From Vanilla planifolia (Eukaryota > Streptophyta > Magnoliopsida > Asparagales > Orchidaceae), in the NCBI GenBank assembly GCA_023846275.1, contig CM043872.1, forward strand, positions 23,979,670 through 24,043,669: a stretch of 64,000 nucleotides of DNA, given 5' to 3'. The position numbers and the translations under genes were made by a program. Shown here piece by piece: positions 51,866 to 61,479 of the stretch; positions within the stretch are counted from its first letter, which is position 1; each line of letters opens with the position of its first letter. The notes below the pieces were generated by a model. That model was not told the origin of the DNA. It did no database searches and saw nothing but the letters and a program-made list of their open reading frames with translations.

Positions 51866-54800
51866 CAAATATGACTCTGTGGCTTGGATTAGAGATTATT
51901 TATATGATAAAGAGTTTACTGAAACAACTCCTTTTAAAGCAACATTTGTACACGTATCGTCTCACTGAAAGCAAAGATATCAAGCTTCATTTGGATGAGT
52001 TTAAGAGAATTATTATAGATCTAGAGATGCATGAAGTTAAGTATGATGATGAAGACCTTGCTCTACTTCTACTGTGTTCTTCATTATCATCTTACACCAA
52101 TCTAAGGGACTCGCTACTGTATGGTCGATATTCGATTTTACCTGAGGACGTTTCATAGGCATTGTTGTCAAAAATAATGCTTGACAAAGTTTTGTCAACT
52201 TTTGAATCATAAGGAGAATGTCTAATTATTAGAGGAGGATCAAAGTAAACAAATTTTTCTGATGCAAAGTAGAAAAGAAGATCAAAATCTAAACATCAAA
52301 ATTTGATTTATAACTATTATAAGAAGAAGGGTCATATAAAAGTAGATTGTTTTAAACTAAAAGAAAAAAGAATTTGAGAAAGGTGATCATAGATCTAAGA
52401 AATCAAGAGAAGCTAGTATAGTTAGTGAGAGAATATATTGGAGACATCATGCTTGTATCAGATTTAAAAAATTTCTCAATATTAGAATAGATTCTAAATT
52501 TAGCTTGCTCTTTCCACATGACATCAGATAGAGATTTGTTTGTCACCTATGAGCCTGTTATGAATAGAGTTATACTTATGGGCAGTAATGCATCATATAA
52601 GGTTACTGGTATTAGAACTATTATGATCAAGATGTTTAATGGATCTATTCATACAATTTGTGAGGTTATGCACATTCCAAACCTAAAGAGAAACCTTATT
52701 TCTCCTAACACACTTGATAGTAAAGCTTACTGATACATTGAAGAAGGTGAAACTATCAGAGTTGTTCATGGTTCTCTAGTGATAAAAAAATAAGAAGAAT
52801 GCTAACAATAGATTATACATCCTTGAAGAATTTATTGTGATAGGAATAGTGGTAGTATCATCCATTATAGATTTTAATATATAAGATTATGACATATGCA
52901 GTTAGGACATATGTGTGGAGAGGTTTGATTAAACTAAACAAAAGAGACATCTTATTTAGAGATATGATAAAAAAGCTAGACTTTTGTGAGCAATATATTA
53001 TCGGTAAACAAAGAAGAGTAGTATTTAGTCCTGGATAATATAAAACCAAAGATACCTTAGATTATATTCATTCAGATTTGTAGGGTCTATCTTAATAGCC
53101 ATCCAAGGTCGATGCTAGATATATGTTGACTTTCATTGATGATTACTCCATGAAGGTATAAGATTTCTTCTTGAAAGAAAAATCTATTATTTTTCAAAGT
53201 TTTGTCTAATGGAAGACATTTATTGAAAAGAAGATTGAAGAAATTAGAAAGCATCTTTGAGTTGATAATAAGTTGGAGTTTTGTTCTAGTGAATTCAATG
53301 AATCTATAGAAAAGAAGGCATAGTAAAACACATAACTTGTGTAAGAACTCAACAAAATGGTGTCTTTGAGAGCTATAATTGAACAATTTTAGAGAATACT
53401 AGATGCATGATGTTTACTACAAGACTTCCAAAGTCATTCTGAGCAAAAATATGTACTATAATCTACTATCTGATCAATATTTTATCTCACACAGTCTTAA
53501 ACATGAAGACACTTGAAATGATTTGATTAGGTAAATATTTTGACTATTCTTAGTTAAACATTTTTTATTGTGTTGCTTACTCTCATTACAGATAAGAAAA
53601 ATTAGATAAGAATAATATCTTTTTTTATTATGTTTAAGAAGGTGGAACAAAAAGTTATAGACATTAGTGTTTTTTTGAATATAAATTGATAATTAGTAAA
53701 GATGTGCTTGATAAAAGATTTATTTTAAATGCTTCTAAATAATCTATTACTATTTGTGATGATGCTACGAGTAATAATTTAGATGTTGTAGAAATTAAGA
53801 TTCATTCAGATTACTTACTAGAAGATACACAAGTTGTTGAAAATACTCAAGCCACAAATGAAGGATAATCATATAGCATTAGAAGGGATCAAGAAAGAAT
53901 GGTGATCAGACCTCCAAAGAGATATGTAGATGTTGATTTGGTTGCATATATTTTGTTTATGGCTCAAGACACAAATTTGAGTAGTTAGCCTTGCACTTAT
54001 TCAAAGGAAACTACTTATGAAAACTTAAGAGATTGGTTATTAGCTATATAAGAAGAGATCAAGTCCTTACATAAGAATAAAACTTGAGATTTAACAAAGC
54101 TTTCAGCTATTAAGAAGTTTATTAAATGTAATGGGTGTTCAAGAAAAGGTCTGATACTTTAGGTGTTAAGGAAGATAGATTCAAAGCCAGACTTGTAGCT
54201 AAATGATACACCCAAATTAAAGAAATTGATTTTACTTATATCTTTTACCTGTGGTAAAGCACACATCTATTAGAATTTTACTTGATTTGATTGTTGTGAA
54301 TGATTTAGAGTTGGAGCAATTATATGTTAAGACTACTTACATGAAAACCTAAAAGAAAATATGTATAAAGAGCAATCTAAAGGTTTTATTTGTGAAGGTA
54401 AAAAAGAATATGTGTAGATTAAAAAATCTCTATATGGTTTGAAACAGTCTCCTAAATAATGATATAAAAAGTTTGATTCTTTTATATTATCTCATTAGTT
54501 ATGTAAGAGTAATTTGGATAGTTATATATACTTTAAAAAATTGGCATATGGATCTTTTCTATACTTGTTGCTCTATATGGATCATATGCTTATCAAAGTA
54601 AATAGCAAGACTCGTGTGGAGAGTTTAAAAGGACTTCTCAGATAGGAGTTTGACATGAATGACTTGAGGACAATAAAGAAGATACTTGGGATGGAGATAA
54701 CTAGAGATAAGAAGGAAAATAGTCTTCTTTTATCTTAAAGTGAGTACATTATGAAGGTGCTTTAAAGATTCAAGATGAAAGAAGTTAGACATATTTTTAT

Positions 54801-55608
54801 ACCTTTGGTCAGTCATCTCAAGTTGTCAACAAATCTATATCTAAACATTGAAGAGGAGGCACAATACATGTAGCATGTTCTTTACATGAATGTAATTGGT
54901 AGTTTGATGTATGCGATGGTTTGCATTCGTCCTGATTTGGCACATGTTATTAGTGTTGTCAGTAGGCTGATCTAAGCAAGCAATATTGGAGGTTATTAAG
55001 TAGATTTTGAGATATTTATATGCCACTACTAAAATATGTATATATTTTGGAGGAAATATTTTAAGACTGAAAGGTTATGTGACTCAGACTATGAAGGTAA
55101 TTATGATAGAAGAATGTCTCTTACAGGATATGTCTTTACTCTTGAGGGTTATGCTGTTAGTTGGAGATCAATTTGTAGAGTACAGTTGCATTGTCAACCA
55201 TAGAGAGTGCATATGGTAATCACCAATGCTATGAAAGAAGTTGTCTGGCCACAAGATATGTTTCGAGAGCAAAGTGAAATTGGTAGAGCGATCACTATAT
55301 TTTTTGACAATTAAAGTGTCGTATGTTTGTCCAAGGATCAGATGTTTCATGAGAAGACAAATCATATCGATATTAGATACCACTTTACTCATGACAGAAT
55401 TAAGGTTGAAGATGTAGCTATTTAGAAGATTAGCACTTTGGAGAACCCCATAGACATGATGACAAAGGTGCTTCCAAAAGCCAAGTTCAAATTTTGTTTA
55501 GACTTAGTTAATGTTATATGAATCATGGAGACACTTTTTGGAGAGCTGAGCTTTGTATTGTTTTAATTGACTTTATTTTAAGAGAAAATTCTAGTCAAAG
55601 TGAAGATT

Positions 55609-56006
55609 TGTTGATGTTGCCTTAAATTTATTTGTACCAGATGATTATTCAATCAAACTCCTCAACCTATGCAGATCTAAACTTTAAAGATTAAAAATAA
55701 AATATATTCTAAAATATGTAATCAAATATAATAGATAGAATATTATCAATAGAGGAAATAAAAGAGAGAATATTATGGATAAGATAACCATTAATATAAA
55801 AAATGAAAAAATGATGTTATGATGATGTATTTATAAATATGTTAAATATAATTTTTTTAAGTAGCTTTCTTTCTTCTCCAAAACTCTCTTGTAAACCTTA
55901 ATTATAATAATTTTTTTGCTGGTGCTCTCCCGTGATTTTTGTCCATTTGAGATCACATATATCTCTATCATTTGATTTGTTGTGTTTTAATCTGATTTAT
56001 GTAACA
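55609..56006 (+). repeat. 3' LTR of the copia element
   Basis: It starts TGTTGATGTT, ends ATGTAACA, and aligns along its whole length with 49,058-49,468. It is followed by ATAGA. Confidence 0.87.
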
Positions 56007-56011
56007 ATAGA
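56007..56011. repeat. target site duplication ATAGA (right)
   Basis: ATAGA directly after the 3' LTR, identical to 49,053-49,057. Confidence 0.8.
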
Positions 56012-56740
56012 AGTTACAAAAAAAATTGCAACTTAGAAACCCCTATCCAAAGAAAATGTTCAACTACTTTGATCAAATTTGAGAAGCTTTTATTCATCAT
56101 ATCTATTTCAACTCATGACAAATTACAATCTCATATAATTCTTTAACACATTTTTTATTTATTAATTTATTATTATTTGTAGACTTTTTTTTACATAGAT
56201 TATATCTTAATTCTAACTTACTAATCAAACCATCAGACAGTTAAAAATAGTCTTTCTTTTAAAACTTACAATTATTTTATTTGATTAAGTTAAATTTGGG
56301 CTTAATTTTTAACAATTAAATGTTACTCGAGCCCAACAAAATACATTAGCATTGTATTCATGTTAAAGAGTAATCAAACAAATTTTTAATTCTATTTTTT
56401 TAATATTTACATTATTTTGAGATAGAGAGAGGAACAGGCAATTGAGGATAGCGAGGGATAACAGGGGAATGGAGACAAATGTAGTTGAATGGAGGAAAAG
56501 AGGGAGGGCGGTTGGAGAGAGATGGTACCGGTGAGAAGTATAGGGAGAAGAGATTTTTTTTTTTTTTTTTCTTTTTTTTTTTTTTTGTCTAATCTCGAAA
56601 TATATACCCAAGTCTGAAAACTACAAATAAAACGTCAAGAACAACGAAAAAGGAGGGTAGCCTCACACAAATAGTTAGAAATTAATAGAGAGATCAAAAG
56701 ACTATCTTTTTTAACGAATTCTTCCCTGCTACTCGTTTCT
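56012..56740. other. upstream flank of the kinase gene
   Basis: AT-rich sequence with a long T run (56,554-56,586, broken by one C) next to a purine-rich patch (56,420-56,550). No gene was recognised. The T run is typical of plant 5' flanks or an old retroposed tail. Confidence 0.45.
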
Positions 56741-56746
56741 CTTCTA

Positions 56747-56757
56747 CAATAATATAT
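56747..56757 (+). promoter_or_regulatory. candidate TATA box of the USP-kinase gene
   Basis: AATATATATC lies about 100 bases before the ATG at 56,860, a plausible distance for a short leader. The AT-rich background makes chance occurrence easy. Confidence 0.3.
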
Positions 56758-56859
56758 ATCAAGGAAACATATGCACTGAGGAAACCATAAGGAAAAGAAG
56801 AAGCTGAAGAACCACAGAACGAAGCAGCTTTGGCAGAGAAAACAAAGGAGAATTGAAGA

Positions 56860-59800
56860 ATGATGAAGGATGAGGATACAGTAGCATCCCCACTTGTTGC
56901 AGTAGCCATTAGCAAGGACAAGAGCAGCCAGAATGCTCTGAAATGGACGATCGACAATCTTGTAGCAAAGGGGCATTCCCTCACCTTAGTCCATGTCAAC
57001 ACCCACGCTCCAGGTATTGTGCAAAACTTTAAACTTTCGTCTGCCTGGAAAGTCAACAAATTGATTATTTTGCTGGTGTTGGTTTCTATGATCCACGTTT
57101 CTCCTTTACCTCTGCCTCTTTTTACTGTCTTGGCTAATCTTCTTGCTGGTTGAGCTTCTGTTCATGAACAAACAGGCAACGTCGTAATGCATTGAGTAGG
57201 TGTTCATCATGGCGTCTTTGGACTCTTATGTAGCACATAAGGAAAAAAGGAATTTTTTTTTTTTTTTGTCATGGATGTAAATTTTTATATCAATGGTTGG
57301 GTTAAGTTCCCATATCTTACACTAAGCTTTCAAATGAAAAAAAAAATAATAAAACATGCTTCACAAGTTAAAGTTACATGTGAAAATACCATTTCTTTGT
57401 TTGCAAGGCAGGCTTGCATCAAGATGAGCAAGATGGATACAAAGGTGCAGTGGATCCTGAGATGAAAGAGCTGTTCCTCCCTTTTCGTTGTTACTGCACA
57501 AGAAAAGATGTGTGAACCCTTCTCTCTAAGATATGGAAATTACACAGCTCATTAGTTAGAAAAAAACCAAATTATAAGTATGTTTTAAGTTGCTAACAGA
57601 TAACATACCTTCCTGTAAAATGCATTCCAGAGGCAGTGCAAGGATGTGGTACTTGAAGACAATGAAGTGGCAAAGGCGATTGTAGAATTTGTCTCCCACG
57701 CTGCCATTGAGAAACTAGTGGTTGGAGCACCATCAAAGGGAGGATTTCTTAGGTGAAGATGAATTTTGCATTTCAAACTTCCAAACAAGTCTTAGAATCC
57801 TTAATTAAGCTCTCCTATGGAGGACTAAGATCAATGCCAAAATGACCCAATCTTGCTTCAGTTAAACAAAATGCCTTACCTAATTCAAATAGGAATAATG
57901 TATTTCTCCTTAATCAAACATGCACTCTAATATTATGACCCAATATAACAAACTGTTCACGTGAAGGCAGGTTTTTTTTGTATCTATGCTTAAAATAAAC
58001 TACGCTTCTCTCAAGGCTTGATTCAGAATCCTTTCTCTCAGAAGATTTAAGAGTACAGATGTCTCCACGAACATATCTAAGAGTGCACCAGACTTCTGCA
58101 CAGTGTATGTTATCTCCAAAGGAAAGTTCCTCTCAGTGAGAAACGCAATCAGGCCAGCCCCGGTGATATCACCTCTTCGTACTCAAATGCAAAGGCAGGA
58201 CATCTCCAAGTCTGATAGTTTTGAGCGACGCCATTCAATTGGAACCAAAGGTTTCTTTATGAGAAAATCCGGAATTCCTTGTTCATTAATTTTTTTCTTT
58301 GCTGCCATTTTAAATCTCATACATCATCAGGTGAAGTAGCCACCAGAGCTCTGAGTTTGCACGATGAATCAATCAAGTGAGCCTATCATGTTATATCTCA
58401 TGCTGTTTTCATGATCTTGAGCACTAAGTTGGCTTCGGTCCACTAAAAAACTGATCAATAACAGTTTTGGTATAAGATTTTGCCATGCATGGAAGCAGAC
58501 ATACATCTATTTAACAATGAATATGCAGAACAGACAAAACATTATAAGAAAAACTTTCAATTATATGGGAAACTTAAGACAAAGCAAGAAATTAAATTGT
58601 AAGTCATAACATGTAACCATCACAAACTATAGGGAGTGTTTCGTTTTGCTACCTGCACAAGGGGATTTGTGATGCCTGTCTTTCTCCTGGAATGCATGCT
58701 ATGATCTCTCTTTTTCCATCCGCTGTGCAGATCACCATTTGCCAGGAGAAGCTGTGGGAAGTCATATGCAGATCTCTCGCTATCTGATGCTGACATATCT
58801 TTTGTCAGCTCTGAGAGGATAAGCATTGACAAAGCATTACAAGAGAAGCTCTCAAATGTTTCAGAAGTCAATGGCCACAGCTTTGAGTCGGTGCAAGCAT
58901 CGCTTCGATCAGTGGAATCCTACTCATTTAGGAATGAGTTCTCTTCCACCTCTGGAGCAAGCAGTGGAAGTTCCAGATCATCTCTATTTGCCATGGTATA
59001 TTATGCATCATATTAGCTATAACCTTTTCCTGGAAACTTAAGCCATGAGTTTGTTTTCAAATCAGAAAAAAAAATTATGTAGTAAGTCTGTTATCGATGT
59101 AGCATTACTATGTTGCCTTGTTGATGATGATGGTATACTTAATCACAGGATAAAAAGCTAATAGATTTAGCCATATGTAGGATGATGTGGAGACTGAGAT
59201 GAAGAGACTCAGGCTGGAGCTTAAGCAGACCATGAACATGTACAATGCTGCCTGCAAAGAGGCACTCGTGGCTCAGCAGAAGGTCGGCATTTTCGGAATT
59301 TATCTTACAGATAACCATAGATTGATTTTTGTCGATGTTCTTCCACTCTAGGCCCTTGAGCTGCATCGATGGAAGGTTGAAGAAGAGCATAGGCTGGAAG
59401 AAGCCCGCCATGCAGAGGAGTCAGCCAAGGCTCTTGTGGAGAGGGAGAGGGCAAGATGCAGAGCAGCCATGGAAGCAGCTGAGGCACAGAGGAGGATAGC
59501 AGACTTAGAAGCACATAAGAGAATTCATGCAGAGATGCAGATTCATAAAGAAGCAGAAGAGAAGGCGATGGAAGCTTTTGTTGCTACTGTTAGGTATCGC
59601 AGGTACTCTATAGAGGAGATCGAGGTGGCCACGAGCTACTTCGCGGCCAATCTTAAAATTGGCGAGGGAGGCTATGGTCCCGTGTATAAATGTTACCTAG
59701 ATCACACCCCAGTTGCCGTGAAGGTCCTGCGGCCGGATGCTGCTCAGGGAAGGACACAGTTTCAGCAAAAGGTATGCACATCTTGAATCATCACGAACAA

Positions 59801-60591
59801 TCTTGCGACTAGATTTCAAAGCTGACGCCCTTCGTCAGGTGGAAGTGCTGAGCTGCCTTCGGCACCCAAACATGGTCTTGCTTCTCGGCGCCTGTCCAGA
59901 ATTCGGCTGCCTCGTTTACGAGTACATGGCCAACGGTAGCTTGGAAGACCGCCTCTTCAGGAGAGGAAAAACGCCGCCCCTCCCATGGCAATACAGATTC
60001 CGCATCGCCGCCGAGATCGCCACGGGCCTCCTCTTCCTCCACCAAACCAAGCCAGAGCCGCTCGTCCACCGCGACCTGAAGCCGGGAAACATCCTCCTCG
60101 ACCGGAACTACGTGAGCAAGATCAGCGACGTGGGTCTCGCTCGTTTGGTCCCCCCTTGCGTTGCAGACGCCGTAACCCAATACCGAATGATCTCCACGGC
60201 TGGCACTTTCTGCTACATAGACCCGGAGTACCAGCAAACGGGCATGCTTGGTGTGAAGTCCGACATCTACTCTCTCGGCATCTTACTGCTTCAGCTCATA
60301 ACTGCCAAGCCACCGATGGGTCTCGCTCACCATGTGAAAGGGTCAATGGAGAAGGGTACGTTCGAGGAGCTATTAGACCCAACGGTGACGGATTGGCCGG
60401 TGGATGAGACCATTAAGTATGCTGAGTTGGCGCTCAAGTGTGCGGAGCTGAGGAGGAAGGACAGGCCCGACCTTGGGACTGTAGTGCTTCCCGAACTCGA
60501 GAGGCTGAGATCGCTTGGGGAAGACCATGTGCAGTTTTGCTCGATGAGAAATGCACGAAATTCACCTACGAATAGTCAAGTTTCTCTTTAG
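56860..60591 (+). CDS. USP-domain receptor-like cytoplasmic kinase (RLCK-IX type, no U-box)
   Basis: Nine exons (56860-57013, 57412-57511, 57633-57752, 58042-58250, 58331-58376, 58731-58995, 59181-59282, 59352-59771, 59839-60591) give 722 residues with all phases matching. Residues 11 to about 160 are a universal stress protein domain (PLVAVAISKDKSSQNALKW near the start, DFCTVYVISKGK near the end). A Ser-rich linker with the family motif SLSDADISFVSS follows, then a charged coiled coil from residue 299 to about 410. The kinase domain begins at about 430: glycine loop GEGGYG 436-441, Lys456 in VAVKVL, HRDLKPGN 549-556, SDVGLAR with DVG 569-571 in place of DFG, and CYIDPEY 597-603. It lies in the cytosol or at the membrane, has no signal peptide or transmembrane span, and is predicted to phosphorylate Ser/Thr. 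The protein ends soon after the kinase domain, without the U-box present in sister PUB35/PUB52-like E3 ligases. The DVG motif is usual in this family. The donor of exon 2 was chosen at GATGT|GTGAAC because it restores the conserved RKDVQCKD join. Confidence 0.9.
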
Positions 60592-61232
60592 GCTGTGATG
60601 AGCTATCCTCTTGTGATGCAGTCTGAATGTGATCGCTCCAGAACACACTTGGGGGCATCTATAGGAAGGAGATCGAACGAGTCCTGATCAACGTTGTGAA
60701 CAAATAGTTCATAGTCCACGCCACTCAGATCCAACATGTGCGCGTGTGCGACTTCTGATCGCAAATTACATACATAAATGATATCAGCATGTTTGACAAA
60801 CAGATGAAAATATAACATGATGTTTAACACTATAAGAACATTACATATACCGTGCCGTTTTTCTGAAGGTGGAATAATTCTTACAAATAGAGATTTCACA
60901 ACATATACACAAAGGAAAGATGTAAACGCTATCAACCTTTAGTCTTAGTCGAAGACCAAATCAATGCCCTGTTACCCACTACAACCAGGGCCCAAGCTTT
61001 TCCAATATCAGCCTAACAATTTAATAAACAAGCGGGATGAAACAAATTCGCTGCCTCGAACTCTTCTCTTCTCTTCTCTTCTCTGACTTCAGGCTCTAGT
61101 TTAAAGGGGCAGTGAAGCTGGCAATTGGATTTCTAACTTCTGGTCGTTCAAAGCAATCAACACAAACAGCTAAGAAGCACAAGATTGCTCCGGAATTAAA
61201 AACTAAACGCTTCTGACTTCCATGAGCAATCG
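60592..61232. other. 3' flank of the USP-kinase gene
   Basis: It probably contains the kinase 3' UTR. A pyrimidine microsatellite (CTTCT units) lies at about 61,058-61,084. On the minus strand the segment at about 60,770-60,603 is open with normal-looking codons (HAHMLDLSGVDYELFVHNVD), but no homology is recognised. Confidence 0.4.
61058..61084. repeat. (CTTCT)n microsatellite
   Basis: About five tandem CTTCT units. Confidence 0.85.
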
Positions 61233-61431
61233 TCATCGCAGGTGTTCGTATGACCCAGTGGAAGGGTTGCCTGAATTCTGGTCACATTGTCCCCGCCATG
61301 CATTTCCACCATCAGAACTACTACAATCTTGATGTGGTAGAACGCTATTTCCCAGATCACCATCTAGACTCATTTGTTGAACTTCTTGTGGAGACAGGAT
61401 CCTGATGTATCGTACACAGTTCACAAACTCC
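61233..61431 (-). CDS. possible last exon of an unidentified minus-strand gene
   Basis: An acceptor-like CGTGAGCAG (61,432-61,440) precedes a frame that reads [20 protein letters not shown] and then MSLDGDLGN, a Ser/Gly/Asn-rich stretch, and YEHLR before TGA at 61,235-61,233. The first part has the look of a conserved helix and the rest of a disordered C-terminus. I do not recognise the family. No matching upstream exon was found up to the window end, so it may start outside the window or be a chance frame. Confidence 0.35.
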
Positions 61432-61479
61432 CTGCTCACGAAGGTAAGGCCAACTGATTTAGAAGGAGGTTGGATCACA

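Larger units (their letters stand above)
49058..56006 (+). mobile_element. full-length but dead Ty1/copia retrotransposon
   Basis: Two LTRs and a perfect ATAGA duplication define the element (6,949 bp). A possible gag start at 49,515 reads MTTIKYNIKKLD. Gag resumes at about 51,900 (LHLDEFKRIIIDLEMHEVKY, then DEDLALLLLCS). The piece after gag at 52,518-52,733 reads VMHIPNLKRNLIS. Next come the preintegrase/integrase remnants from about 52,900 (GLIKLNKRDILFRDMIKKL, TFIDDYS). Reverse transcriptase follows with LYGLKQSP at about 54,430 and YMDH in place of YVDD at 54,574-54,585. RNase H ends with DQMFHEKTNHIDIRYHFTHD at about 55,340-55,400. The order gag-integrase-RT-RNase H is that of copia. Dozens of in-frame stops make it inactive. 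The purine-rich stretch AAAGTGAAGAT just before the 3' LTR is the likely polypurine tract. Confidence 0.9.

Noticed and set aside
56635-57059. Minus-strand frames of 113 and 121 codons over exon 1 of the USP kinase
   Set aside because: They are antisense to a confirmed exon and its leader, show no domain, and are probably chance.
59809-60407. Minus-strand 142-codon and plus-strand 140-codon frames inside the last kinase exon
   Set aside because: They are shadow frames of a GC-rich exon whose kinase motifs are unambiguous in another frame.
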